In this document: positions 1 through 8,259 of the stretch, piece after piece
How positions within the stretch are numbered: the stretch's first letter is position 1
Layout of the letters: each line of letters starts with the position of its first letter
From: Eubacterium sp.
GTDB taxonomy: Bacteria; Bacillota_A; Clostridia; Peptostreptococcales; Anaerovoracaceae
Direction: 5' to 3'
Length of the DNA stretch: 8,714 nucleotides
NCBI GenBank assembly: GCA_021769545.1
Contig: JAETSS010000045.1
Location: 1-8,714 of the forward strand
Position numbers and translations under genes: made by a program
Notes under the pieces: generated by a model
Database searches by the model: none
What the model saw: only the letters and a program-made list of their open reading frames with translations
Told to the model about the DNA's origin: nothing

Positions 1-778
1 GGTTCTCATTCAGCAGTAGATTGTGCAGGAATACCTCAAGGAACTCCGTTGTTTCATGAATTCCGTTTTTCAGGTCATTGTAGTTTGCCCTGACGAGTGA
101 ATTTCGAAAATACCATGCGTTCTCGGCGAAAATGTCGTTCGTTACGTCAAAGCCCAGCGTGCGCAGATACTTGATAAAGAATACCGCCGTCGTTCTGGTA
201 TTGCCCTCACCGAATACATGGATCTGCCACAATCTGGATACGAATACTGCAAGGTGTTGGATGATCTCATCCATAGACAGATTCTTATAGGAAAACTTTT
301 TTTCCTCTGACAAATCATAGTCCAGCGTCGCCCGAAGCTCCGTGGCGCTTCCGTAGAGCACGGTCGCTCCATTGAGCACCCATTCCTTTTTTGTGATGTT
401 GTAATCCCGGATACGGCCGGCATGAGAATAGATACCAGTGAACAGCTTCCTGTGAATGGAAAGATATTCATTGGGCGTAAAACTGAAAGCACGCTCAGAA
501 AGGATCGCAGCGATCCGAGCCGAGACCTTATCAGCCTCCTCGGTGCGGTCTGATGCATCACGGGCAGGATTCTCCTCATAGTATGTCTGTAAAATCTCAT
601 TTGCCTCTTGAAAGGAGATCTCACCCTCGATATTCCGAACGGCAGTATGCACCAAATATTCTGATATCTTCAGTCCGTCAACCGCCTGCAGACCAATGGC
701 AGTATGCCAAGCATAGCCCTTGTCCCGCTTTGCCGGTTCGGATTCTTTGATATATTCCTTAAATGGGTCTTTGTTCAC
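1..778 (-). CDS. Fic-domain protein, partial (C-terminus outside window)
   Basis: Fic proteins usually transfer AMP or another nucleotide-derived group from a nucleotide to target proteins; the target here is unknown. No stop occurs in 259 codons read from 778 to the left edge, so the gene is cut by the window. The GTG start at 778-776 is chosen because GAGGTGAT lies just upstream and the nearby ATG is followed after one codon by a stop. The Fic motif starts at His187 and reads HVFGEGNTRTTA: catalytic His, Phe, Glu, Asn and the first Arg are kept, but the usual second Gly is Thr194 and the final Arg is Ala198. Near the N-terminus, NIEGE (Glu51, Gly52) resembles the inhibitory helix of self-inhibited Fic proteins. 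Arginine codons are 11 of 15 CGN, unlike the neighbouring genes, which suggests acquisition by transfer. The family call is firm; activity and substrate are not. Confidence 0.9.
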   Translation of the reverse strand, partial: MNKDPFKEYIKESEPAKRDKGYAWHTAIGLQAVDGLKISEYLVHTAVRNIEGEISFQEANEILQTYYEENPARDASDRTEEADKVSARIAAILSERAFSFTPNEYLSIHRKLFTGIYSHAGRIRDYNITKKEWVLNGATVLYGSATELRATLDYDLSEEKKFSYKNLSMDEIIQHLAVFVSRLWQIHVFGEGNTRTTAVFFIKYLRTLGFDVTNDIFAENAWYFRNSLVRANYNDLKNGIHETTEFLEVFLHNLLLNEN

Positions 779-800
779 TTCATATCACCTCGCTGTTGCT

Positions 801-885
801 TTTCGTTCCTGAAAAAAACACATCGCTCCAGATGCTCTGCTGCGATTCATTAACCCGGAAAGCCTCCTGATTTTCAGGAACGAAA
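801..885. repeat. Perfect 15-bp inverted repeat with 55-bp spacer
   Basis: The arms TTTCGTTCCTGAAAA (801-815) and TTTTCAGGAACGAAA (871-885) are exact reverse complements. They enclose a smaller hairpin (822-846). The element fills most of the gap between the rlmD stop and the fic start. It could be an RNA structure in the rlmD-fic transcript, or the ends of a small non-autonomous mobile element. I see no target-site duplication next to the arms. Confidence 0.7.
812..846 (-). terminator. Possible Rho-independent terminator after rlmD
   Basis: Read on the minus strand, ATCGC and GCGAT (5 bp) enclose a 2x2 mismatch and then a CAGA/TCTG 4-bp stem with a GCA loop. After GTG comes a run of seven T (818-812). 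The placement suits termination of rlmD before fic. The stem is short and interrupted, so it may leak. Part of the T run also belongs to the 3' arm of the larger inverted repeat. Confidence 0.35.
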
Positions 886-889
886 TTCT

Positions 890-2095
890 TTACTTCCCGA
901 CTCTTGACAGCAACACGGCACATTCCGTATGCTTCGTCCCCGGGAAGTTATCGAAGGGCTTCACCGACTCCACCTTATACCCGTAATACTGCATGTAATA
1001 CAGATTCTCCGCCAGCGACTTTGGGTTGCAGGATATATAAACGATCTGATCTACGCCGTAGCCGATTATCTTATCTAATGCATCCGGCGATATCCCCACC
1101 CGCGGCGGGTCTACCACGATCACATCAGGCTTTTCTTCAACGGTTTTAAGCACCTCGAAAACATCTCCCGCAATGAATTCACAGTTATCGAGGCCGTTGA
1201 GAGCCGTATTGGCCTTCGCCGCTTCGACGGCTTCCTCCACCAGTTCTATACCAATGACCTTTCCGGCTTTCTTTGCAAGGGTCTGGGTTATCGTTCCCGT
1301 ACCGCAGTACAGGTCGAATACGGTCTTGTCCTCAAAATCATCTATCAGGTCCAGAGCGTACGAATACAGCCTTTCCACCGCCGCAACATTGGTCTGGAAG
1401 AATGAAAAGGCACTGACCTTGAACTTCAATCCCAGTATCTCCTCCATATAATAGTCTCTTCCCCTCAGGACCCTCAGCTCATCACAGTACACCGCATCAG
1501 CCAGCCTGTCATTTATGGTCCTAAGTACGCCTACGATCTCGTTTTCCAATGGCAGAGACATCAGCATTTCCGAAAAAGCTTCCTCGTCAAAGCCTTCTTC
1601 CGAGCTGGTGACTACATTCACAAGAAGTTCCCCTGTCCTTATGCCGCGTCTTATGATGAGATGACGCATCAGCCCCTTATGGGTCTTCTTGTGATAATGC
1701 GAATATCCGCGCTCCGATGCAAAGTCAAGCACGGCCCTGAGTATCTTATTGAAATCATCATGAACCAGCTGACATCGGTCCACTGTTATGATGGACATGA
1801 AGTGCTTCTTCTTATGCATGCCAAGGGTCATAGGTCCGTTCTTTTCCATATCTCCGAAGGTGTATTCCATCTTGTTCCTGTATCCGTATCTGTCGGGGGC
1901 AGGCTCGATATCAAGCAGCTGCCCGTAATCTATATCCTTCCTGTCGAGAAGTCCCCGCACCTCTCCCGCTTTGTTTTTTAGCTGTTCCTCATAGGATACG
2001 CCCTGATATACACAACCGCCGCAAACTCCGCTGTCTCTGCAAATTTCCATATGCTCTACCGCTCTCTTTCTATAATGATCCACTCTTAAAATCAA
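890..2095 (-). CDS. rlmD: 23S rRNA (uracil-C5)-methyltransferase, RlmD/RumA family, TRAM-less
   Basis: This SAM-dependent enzyme methylates C5 of a uridine in 23S rRNA, most likely the RlmD position; a dual-site RlmCD role cannot be excluded. Numbering from an ATG at 2050 (386 aa), the iron-sulfur cluster cysteines are Cys4, Cys10, Cys13 and Cys93, the SAM motif FDLYCGTGTI is at 245-254, DPPR at 314-317, the catalytic Cys341 in SCNP, and the base Glu376 in HTEC. Classical members carry an N-terminal TRAM RNA-binding domain that is absent here. The start is uncertain: the longest frame begins at TTG 2095 (401 aa), GTG 2083 and ATG 2050 are alternatives, and none has a convincing Shine-Dalgarno. 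A possible -10 at 2104-2109 would favour ATG 2050. Arginine is mostly AGA/AGG (17 of 23). Confidence 0.93.
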   Translation of the reverse strand: MILRVDHYRKRAVEHMEICRDSGVCGGCVYQGVSYEEQLKNKAGEVRGLLDRKDIDYGQLLDIEPAPDRYGYRNKMEYTFGDMEKNGPMTLGMHKKKHFMSIITVDRCQLVHDDFNKILRAVLDFASERGYSHYHKKTHKGLMRHLIIRRGIRTGELLVNVVTSSEEGFDEEAFSEMLMSLPLENEIVGVLRTINDRLADAVYCDELRVLRGRDYYMEEILGLKFKVSAFSFFQTNVAAVERLYSYALDLIDDFEDKTVFDLYCGTGTITQTLAKKAGKVIGIELVEEAVEAAKANTALNGLDNCEFIAGDVFEVLKTVEEKPDVIVVDPPRVGISPDALDKIIGYGVDQIVYISCNPKSLAENLYYMQYYGYKVESVKPFDNFPGTKHTECAVLLSRVGK

Positions 2096-2103
2096 GTGCT
2101 ATC

Positions 2104-2109
2104 ATAATA
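2104..2109 (-). promoter_or_regulatory. Possible extended -10 for rlmD
   Basis: The minus strand reads TGG-TATTAT here, an extended -10 (TGn plus a TATAAT-like hexamer). No good -35 lies 17 bp upstream (TTTTAA only). Transcription would start near 2097, leaving about 47 nt before ATG 2050. The surroundings are AT-rich, so chance matches are likely. Confidence 0.3.
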
Positions 2110-2221
2110 CCATAATATATGTGATTTTAAAAGACGTTTGACCGGCCGTCCATATTATTGTGATTTTCTATAAATTTAGTCCTATATATTTATCTATCGT
2201 CACAGAAATGACACATTGCAG

Positions 2222-2240
2222 TCCTATCATGATGGTAGGA
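2222..2240. promoter_or_regulatory. 19-bp palindrome upstream of hydrolase gene
   Basis: TCCTATCATGATGGTAGGA is a 19-bp inverted repeat around a central G. Eight of nine positions pair by Watson-Crick and one by G-T. It lies 41 bp before the hydrolase ATG and could be a repressor operator or a 5'-UTR hairpin. I could not place a convincing promoter in the surrounding 2096-2281 gap, which is otherwise AT-rich and contains a 9-bp direct repeat, TGTGATTTT, at 2120-2128 and 2159-2167. Confidence 0.4.
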
Positions 2241-2281
2241 AAAGATAAATAAAATTTTAACAAGTGGAAGGAGTGACAACT

Positions 2282-3109
2282 ATGGCATATTTTACTACAA
2301 CAGATAACTGCAAGATTTACTATGAGGAACACGGACAGGGAGAACCTCTGATCTTTATCCACGGCTGGTCCTGCAATCATAAATTTTTCAAATATCAAGT
2401 AAATGAATTTGCAAAGGATTATCGTGTGATTCTCTACGATTTCCGAGGTCACGGACAGTCAGACCGTTCCGAGCTGACGGAAAGAGGCATGAATCTGAAC
2501 CGCTTCGCTGCCGATCTTCACGAATTGATAGAATCTCTTAAGCTGGACAATGTAAATGTCGTAGGCTGGTCCATGGGAACAAGCACACTGCTGGCATACG
2601 CAAGAGAGTTCAAATGTCAGTATATAAAGAAAATGTGCTTCATCGATATGACGCCTAAGCTTCTCAACGATGACGAGTGGAAGCTGGGTCAGAGCTGTAC
2701 TTTCGATATCGTGCAAAATCTGCAGTTCATGGCTGCCATCGCGGTAAGCTGGGAATTCGCTGCAAAGCTGTTTATTCCTAATGTATTCGCCAAGGGCTAT
2801 GATACCGAAAAGGACGAATTCAAGTGGGTAACGAAGGAAGCTCTCGACAACACTCCTCACTGCATGATGAACATGTGGATCGCTATGGCGATAGAAGATT
2901 TCAGAGAGGTCCTTCCGACCATCAAGGTTCCTGTACTTCTCACCTACAGCGGCGACGGTCTCATCTACGGACCTTCACACGGTGAATATATGAAGGAGCA
3001 TCTCGGCGGAGAAAGCAAGCTGGTAATATTCCCGGGCTGCGGTCATGGACTGTTCCTGGAAGATCCCGAAAAGTTCAATAAAGAGCTGGGAGAATTCCTG
3101 AAGGCATAG
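2282..3109 (+). CDS. Alpha/beta-fold hydrolase
   Basis: A 275-residue single-domain serine hydrolase, probably cytosolic because no signal peptide is visible. The catalytic triad can be read directly: nucleophile Ser97 in GWSMGTS, Asp225 in SGDGLIYG, His255 in GCGHGLFLED. The oxyanion-loop motif HGW is at 27-29. A cap-like insert fills about 125-205. The ATG at 2282 is chosen because GGAAGGAG precedes it at good spacing; the in-frame GTG at 2264 would lie before that ribosome binding site. It resembles peroxidase/esterase-like and lactonase-like hydrolases (DFRGHGQSD at 53-61), but the substrate cannot be inferred. It is the only plus-strand gene between the minus-strand blocks and appears monocistronic, ending in the terminator at 3155-3180. 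Confidence 0.92.
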   Translation: MAYFTTTDNCKIYYEEHGQGEPLIFIHGWSCNHKFFKYQVNEFAKDYRVILYDFRGHGQSDRSELTERGMNLNRFAADLHELIESLKLDNVNVVGWSMGTSTLLAYAREFKCQYIKKMCFIDMTPKLLNDDEWKLGQSCTFDIVQNLQFMAAIAVSWEFAAKLFIPNVFAKGYDTEKDEFKWVTKEALDNTPHCMMNMWIAMAIEDFREVLPTIKVPVLLTYSGDGLIYGPSHGEYMKEHLGGESKLVIFPGCGHGLFLEDPEKFNKELGEFLKA

Positions 3110-3154
3110 AGCCAAAGCAGCAGATCATTAACATAAATACCATATAAAAACTAT

Positions 3155-3180
3155 AAAGGGACTGTCAATGCAGTCCCTTT
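3155..3180. terminator. Bidirectional Rho-independent terminator
   Basis: AAAGGGACTG (3155-3164), a TCAATG loop and CAGTCCCTTT (3171-3180) form a perfect 10-bp stem. T-rich tracts follow on both strands (TTTTATAT on plus; TTTATAGTTTTTA on minus). It sits 45 bp after the hydrolase stop and 19 bp after the tgt stop, so it serves both convergent transcripts. Confidence 0.85.
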
Positions 3181-3199
3181 TATATTGATTATATATCCA

Positions 3200-4419
<1,220 letters not shown>

Positions 4420-4434
4420 ATCATATCACAAAGA

Positions 4435-4932
4435 CTACAGATACTTCAATATCTGTCTGTATTCTTCCAGCAATCTGTCAAAGGAGCAGGCACAGTTTGC
4501 CGGGCTCGTAGAGGGAAGCATAATCGCTGCCACTCCGCATTCCGGCAGACATAGCTTCTCATACAGCTTTGAAGCCTTGGCTCCCGTAGTAAAAACAGCC
4601 TTTATATCGGCCGACTTCAATATCAGCTCCATATCGTTGGCCTCGGGATTTTTGATGCTGCTGTCGTCCGCTCCCTTTATATCGCAGCTTGCCAGTACGT
4701 CCCAAAGGGCAATATGGTGCTTCGTCAAAAATTCCTTTCTGTCCTCCACCGTCTCAGGCGCCTTCTCTTCAAACAGCCCCGCCAGCACAGGCCAGAACCT
4801 GTTTCTGGGATGACCGTAATAAAATCCCTGCTCCCTGGATTTGGGAGACGGTATGCTTCCCAATATCAATATCCTTGAATTTTTATCGTAAAACGGTCCG
4901 AATTCGTGATTGACCTTTTCCGTTTTGTTCAC
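4435..4932 (-). CDS. DNA-deoxyinosine (hypoxanthine) glycosylase, UDG superfamily family 6
   Basis: A 165-residue base-excision repair enzyme predicted to cut hypoxanthine (deaminated adenine) out of DNA. It shows the family pattern in order: GSIPSP at 25-30, YYGHPRNRFW at 38-47, WDVLASC at 77-83, and LPSTSPAN at 139-146, the last being the DNA-intercalating loop region. As in family 6, motif I lacks the Asp/Asn water activator of other UDGs; Asn44 in HPRNRFW is the likely catalytic residue by analogy with the archaeal enzyme. The GTG at 4932 is the only conventional start before the conserved core, and an upstream in-frame TAA blocks extension. Its Shine-Dalgarno is AAGGAG at 4942-4947. It lies 36 bp after queA, between the two queuosine genes, an unusual place for it. 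Confidence 0.88.
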   Translation of the reverse strand: MNKTEKVNHEFGPFYDKNSRILILGSIPSPKSREQGFYYGHPRNRFWPVLAGLFEEKAPETVEDRKEFLTKHHIALWDVLASCDIKGADDSSIKNPEANDMELILKSADIKAVFTTGAKASKLYEKLCLPECGVAAIMLPSTSPANCACSFDRLLEEYRQILKYL

Positions 4933-4968
4933 TCCTTATATCTCCTTATCTGCATCTGCTTCTGTCCA

Positions 4969-6039
4969 TCATTCTATGAACATGGCGTCTCCGTAGCTGA
5001 AAAACCTGTACCTTTCCTTTACGGCTTCGTCATACACCTCCAGTATCTTTTCCCTGTCGTACAGCGCGGATATCAACATCAGCAGCGTGGACTTAGGCAA
5101 ATGGAAATTGGTTATCAAACTTTGGATGATCTTGAAATCATATCCCGGATAAATGAATATTCCCGTGCTTCCGGCTCCGCTCTTCACCTGAAAGCAGCCC
5201 TCTGTACCGTCTGCACAGCTTACGTTTTCATCGAAATACGCCGCGCTTTCCACCGTTCTGGTGGACGTCGTTCCCACGGAAATCACCCTGCGACCCTCGC
5301 GCTTGGCTCTGTTTATCGCCGCAGCACTCTCTTCGCTGATGAAATATTCCTCGAAGTGCATAGAATGCTCTTCTATGTTTTCGCATTTAACTGGTCTGAA
5401 TGTCCCTATTCCCACGTGCAGCGTGACATATACCAGCTCAACGCCCTTTTCCTCCGCCTTTTGCAGCAGTTCCTTTGTAAAGTGCAGTCCTGCCGTAGGT
5501 GCGGCCACCGAGCCTTCCTCCCTGCAATACACGGTCTGATACCTGTCTTTATCCTCGTCGTCACTTGCCCTTTCTATATACGGAGGAAGCGGCATGCTGC
5601 CGATCTCTTCAAGGCGTTCCATGAAGATACCTTCATATTCGAACTCCACTATCCTGGTGCCGTCCGGACCGAAATCCTTTATTTTTGCACGCAAAAGAGG
5701 CTCGCTGCAGAAGACCACACTGTCTCCCGGCTTAAGTCTCTTCCCCGGCCTTACCATGGTCTCCCATGTATCTCCTTCTATCCTCTTTATCAGAAGGAAC
5801 TCCACCTTGGCACCCGTCCCTTCCTTGATGCCGTAAAGCCTTGCCGGAAGCACCTTGGAATTGTTCAGTACAAGGCAGTCCCCCGGCTTAAGATACTCCA
5901 GTATATCCGAAAAGTGCTTATGCTCCAGATGCCCTGTATCTCTGTGCACCACAAGCAGTCTCGATGCATCTCGCTTGTCCGTAGGCTTCTGGGCGATCAG
6001 TTCCTCCGGCAAATGGTAATCAAAATCGCTTATCTTCAT
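4969..6039 (-). CDS. queA: S-adenosylmethionine:tRNA ribosyltransferase-isomerase
   Basis: QueA moves the ribosyl part of SAM onto preQ1 already placed at tRNA position 34, giving epoxyqueuosine. The 356-residue protein has the normal length and keeps the conserved blocks: LIAQKP at 14-19, [11 protein letters not shown] at 58-68, [13 protein letters not shown] at 176-188, then [40 protein letters not shown] and FFSYGDAM. The ATG at 6039 follows AGAGGA at good spacing, only 12 bp after the ruvB stop, so the two are surely cotranscribed. Epoxyqueuosine reductase (QueG/QueH) and the preQ1 synthesis genes are not in this window, so preQ1 must be made or imported by products encoded elsewhere. Confidence 0.97.
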   Translation of the reverse strand: MKISDFDYHLPEELIAQKPTDKRDASRLLVVHRDTGHLEHKHFSDILEYLKPGDCLVLNNSKVLPARLYGIKEGTGAKVEFLLIKRIEGDTWETMVRPGKRLKPGDSVVFCSEPLLRAKIKDFGPDGTRIVEFEYEGIFMERLEEIGSMPLPPYIERASDDEDKDRYQTVYCREEGSVAAPTAGLHFTKELLQKAEEKGVELVYVTLHVGIGTFRPVKCENIEEHSMHFEEYFISEESAAAINRAKREGRRVISVGTTSTRTVESAAYFDENVSCADGTEGCFQVKSGAGSTGIFIYPGYDFKIIQSLITNFHLPKSTLLMLISALYDREKILEVYDEAVKERYRFFSYGDAMFIE

Positions 6040-6051
6040 ATCAAAATCCTC

Positions 6052-7089
6052 TTAATCGCTTATATTGACTGTGAGCTGTTCCTGCTGTCCCTCCGGCTCT
6101 ATGCCAAGATGCCTGTAGGCAGCTTCCGAAACCACTCTACCCTTCTGTGTCCTGTGCAGCAGCCCCATCTGTATCAAGTAAGGCTCATAGACATCTTCTA
6201 TGGTGACCCTTTCCTCTCCGATGGATGCCGCGATGGTATCTATTCCCACAGGACCGCCCTTGAATCGCTCGATGATGGTCCTCAGTATTTCCCTGTCAAG
6301 GCTTTCGAGTCCCATATCGTCGACACCCAGCGCAGTAAGAGCCTGCCTTGTTATGTCAAGGTCTATATTGCCGTTGCCCTTCACCTGTGAGAAGTCCCTG
6401 ACCCTCTTCAACATCCTGTTGGCGACACGAGGCGTTCCCCTCGAACGCTTCGCCATTTCTTCCATCGAAGTGTCGTCTACTGATACATCCAGTATCCTTG
6501 CCGATCTCCCGATGATCTCCTTGAGCTCGTCCGGTGTGTATATCTCAAATTTACAGCTTACGCCGAATCTGTCTCGAAGCGGTGCCGACAGGCTTCCTGC
6601 CCGCGTAGTTGCCCCTATGAGGGTAAACTTGGCTATATCGAGTCTGATGGATCTTGCCGACGGACCCTTGCCTATGATTATATCGAGGGCAAAATCCTCC
6701 ATGGCGGAATACAGAACCTCCTCCACGGATCTGTTCAGCCTATGTATCTCATCTATGAACAGCACATCGTTTTCATTCAAATTCGTAAGTATAGCTGCGA
6801 GGTCTCCCGCCCTCTCGATGGCAGGCCCCGACGTTATCCTTATATCCACGCCCATCTCATTGGCTATGATGCCTGCCAGAGTGGTCTTCCCCAGCCCCGG
6901 AGGTCCGTAAAAGAGCACGTGATCGAGGGGTTCGTTTCTCAGCTTGGCAGCTTCTATGAATATCTTGAGATTCTCCGCCGCCTTTTTCTGTCCTATATAA
7001 TCCTGCAGAGTCTGGGGTCTTAAGGTCATTTCGGCCCGTTCTTCTCCGCTTCCCAGCTCCGCTGCCGTTATTCGTTCTTCATAATCCAT
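6052..7089 (-). CDS. ruvB: Holliday junction branch migration ATPase RuvB
   Basis: RuvB is the hexameric AAA+ motor that, loaded by RuvA, drives branch migration of Holliday junctions. In 345 residues one sees Walker [10 protein letters not shown] at 62-70, Walker B DEIH at 113-116, sensor 1 in GATTRAG at 159-165, the arginine finger Arg174 in LRDRFG, sensor 2 in RGTPR at 217-221, and a C-terminal winged helix with [16 protein letters not shown]. All catalytic residues are present. The ATG at 7089 follows AGAGGTG, 11 bp after the ruvA stop. Length and motif spacing are those of the usual family. It is transcribed with ruvC and ruvA, and may share SOS control from the promoter upstream of ruvC. 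Confidence 0.98.
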   Translation of the reverse strand: MDYEERITAAELGSGEERAEMTLRPQTLQDYIGQKKAAENLKIFIEAAKLRNEPLDHVLFYGPPGLGKTTLAGIIANEMGVDIRITSGPAIERAGDLAAILTNLNENDVLFIDEIHRLNRSVEEVLYSAMEDFALDIIIGKGPSARSIRLDIAKFTLIGATTRAGSLSAPLRDRFGVSCKFEIYTPDELKEIIGRSARILDVSVDDTSMEEMAKRSRGTPRVANRMLKRVRDFSQVKGNGNIDLDITRQALTALGVDDMGLESLDREILRTIIERFKGGPVGIDTIAASIGEERVTIEDVYEPYLIQMGLLHRTQKGRVVSEAAYRHLGIEPEGQQEQLTVNISD

Positions 7090-7100
7090 AAGTCACACCT

Positions 7101-7700
7101 CTAAAACAAGTTCTTGAGCGCCAGCTTTATATATTCCTCAGCGGAAAGATCCGCATCCCTGACAGACGCCAAAGCGCTGGTCGCTTCGCCTCTGGTATAT
7201 CCCAGGGCGATCAATGCGCTGACAGCCTCGCTTCTTCCGTCCGATGCATCTGACACTGCGCCTCCATCCGCTGTCTGCATATCAGCTGCGCCGCCGGGAG
7301 CACTGAATTTGTCTTTAAGCTCCAGCACTATCCTTTCCGAAGTCTTCTTTCCTATGCCGCCTGCTTTCGTAAGAGCTTTCGCATCCTCAAAGACTATGGC
7401 CTGCTGAAGCTGCTCCAATGTAAAGGCTGACAGTATCGAAAGAGCTGCCTTTGCCCCTACTCCACTGACCGTTATCAGCTTCTTGAAGGCGTCAAGCTCT
7501 CCCTTTCTCGTAAAACCGTAAAGGCTCACATCGTCTTCCTTCACCATCATGGCGGTATATACCATGACCTCGCTGCCTTCTCCGCTCAAATAAGCCCCGG
7601 AATTGGCAGGTACGAATATCTCGTATCCAACTCCGTTGACATCCACTATTATATACCCGTTGCCTTTTTCCGCAAGCACTCCTCTTATAAATCCTATCAT
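7101..7700 (-). CDS. ruvA: Holliday junction DNA-binding protein RuvA
   Basis: RuvA binds the four-way junction as a tetramer and loads RuvB. The 199-residue protein shows the three-domain layout: an N-terminal OB fold (about 1-63, with [14 protein letters not shown]), two helix-hairpin-helix motifs (VSGVGAKAA at 78-86 and [12 protein letters not shown] at 113-124), a flexible Gly/Ala/Asp-rich linker (about 133-156), and the C-terminal RuvB-contact domain (about 157-199, [12 protein letters not shown]). The ATG overlaps the ruvC stop by 4 bp (ATGA at 7697-7700), typical of translational coupling. The linker is the only poorly conserved part. Confidence 0.97.
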   Translation of the reverse strand: MIGFIRGVLAEKGNGYIIVDVNGVGYEIFVPANSGAYLSGEGSEVMVYTAMMVKEDDVSLYGFTRKGELDAFKKLITVSGVGAKAALSILSAFTLEQLQQAIVFEDAKALTKAGGIGKKTSERIVLELKDKFSAPGGAADMQTADGGAVSDASDGRSEAVSALIALGYTRGEATSALASVRDADLSAEEYIKLALKNLF

Positions 7701-8200
7701 TTGATCTTAAGCTCCTTTAATCTTTTCCTCGTATCTGCCGAGTGACCGTGACATATGGCTGCCGCCAGAGCATCCGCCGTATCGTCGGGCTTCGGTATCT
7801 CCTTGAGATTAAGTATGGCCTTTACCATTACCTGGACCTGCTTCTTATCGGCTCTTCCGTAACCCACAAGAGCCTGCTTTATCTGCAGCGGCGTGTATTC
7901 CTCGATCTCAAGACCGCCCTTGACACATGCCAGCACCGCGACGCCCCTGGCCTGCCCCACGAGAATAGCGGTCTTCGCATTGGTATTGAAAAACAGCTGC
8001 TCTATGGAGGCCACGTCGGGCCGTTCCTCGTCTATTATTTCTCTCAGTGAATCGTACAGATGCTCCAAACGCTGTGTCATAGGCATGGACGCATCCGTAG
8101 TCACCGCGCCGTATCTGCATACTTTAAATTTATTCCCGAGCTTTTCCACCACTCCGTATCCCAGGATAGCATACCCGGGGTCTATTCCCAAAATCTTCAT
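7697..8200 (-). CDS. ruvC: Crossover junction endodeoxyribonuclease RuvC
   Basis: RuvC is the dimeric RNase-H-fold nuclease that resolves Holliday junctions by paired nicks. In 167 residues the four acidic catalytic residues are visible: Asp7 in GIDPG, Glu67 in IEQLFF, and Asp140 and Asp143 in PDDTADALA. The conserved [17 protein letters not shown] stretch (103-119) and a basic C-terminal tail are present. The ATG at 8200 is preceded by ATGGAG at good spacing. It is the first gene of the minus-strand operon; a sigma-A-type promoter lies just upstream. Confidence 0.98.
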   Translation of the reverse strand: MKILGIDPGYAILGYGVVEKLGNKFKVCRYGAVTTDASMPMTQRLEHLYDSLREIIDEERPDVASIEQLFFNTNAKTAILVGQARGVAVLACVKGGLEIEEYTPLQIKQALVGYGRADKKQVQVMVKAILNLKEIPKPDDTADALAAAICHGHSADTRKRLKELKIK

Positions 8201-8230
8201 ATTAACTCCATTTCCGAATTTACAACTGTA

Positions 8231-8259
8231 AGTATATCATACAAACGTATGTTTGTCTA
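8231..8259 (-). promoter_or_regulatory. Promoter of the ruvC-ruvA-ruvB-queA-hdg-tgt operon
   Basis: On the minus strand, -35 TAGACA (8259-8254) and -10 TATACT (8236-8231) are separated by exactly 17 bp, each one mismatch from the sigma-A consensus. Transcription should start near 8224, leaving a short leader of about 24 nt before the ruvC ATG. An inverted repeat, TTACA-AC-TGTAA (8220-8231), covers the predicted start point. Confidence 0.7.
8241..8256. promoter_or_regulatory. LexA-like operator in the ruvC promoter spacer
   Basis: ACAAACGTATGTTTGT is a 16-bp near-perfect palindrome with an AAAC-N4-GTTT core, close to the Gram-positive LexA (SOS) box GAAC-N4-GTTC. It lies between the -35 and -10 of the ruvC promoter, where a bound repressor would block RNA polymerase. 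ruvAB is a known SOS gene pair in Bacillus. The outer bases differ from the Bacillus consensus, so another dimeric repressor is possible. Confidence 0.55.

Noticed and set aside
142..624. 160-codon minus-strand open frame
   Set aside because: It is another frame of the fic gene. The frame opened by GTG 778 carries the Fic motif and runs uninterrupted to the window edge.
2111..2167. Direct repeat TGTGATTTT (2120-2128 and 2159-2167) as a regulator site
   Set aside because: A 9-bp match in strongly AT-rich DNA is weak evidence, and no promoter could be placed around it.
2264..2281. GTG start giving the hydrolase six extra residues
   Set aside because: The extra codons contain the Shine-Dalgarno GGAAGGAG that serves ATG 2282.
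4906..6390. 494-codon plus-strand open frame
   Set aside because: It lies antisense to queA and the end of ruvB, both of which have complete family motifs. The translation is rich in Cys, His, Tyr and Arg with no recognisable domain, as expected for a shadow frame.
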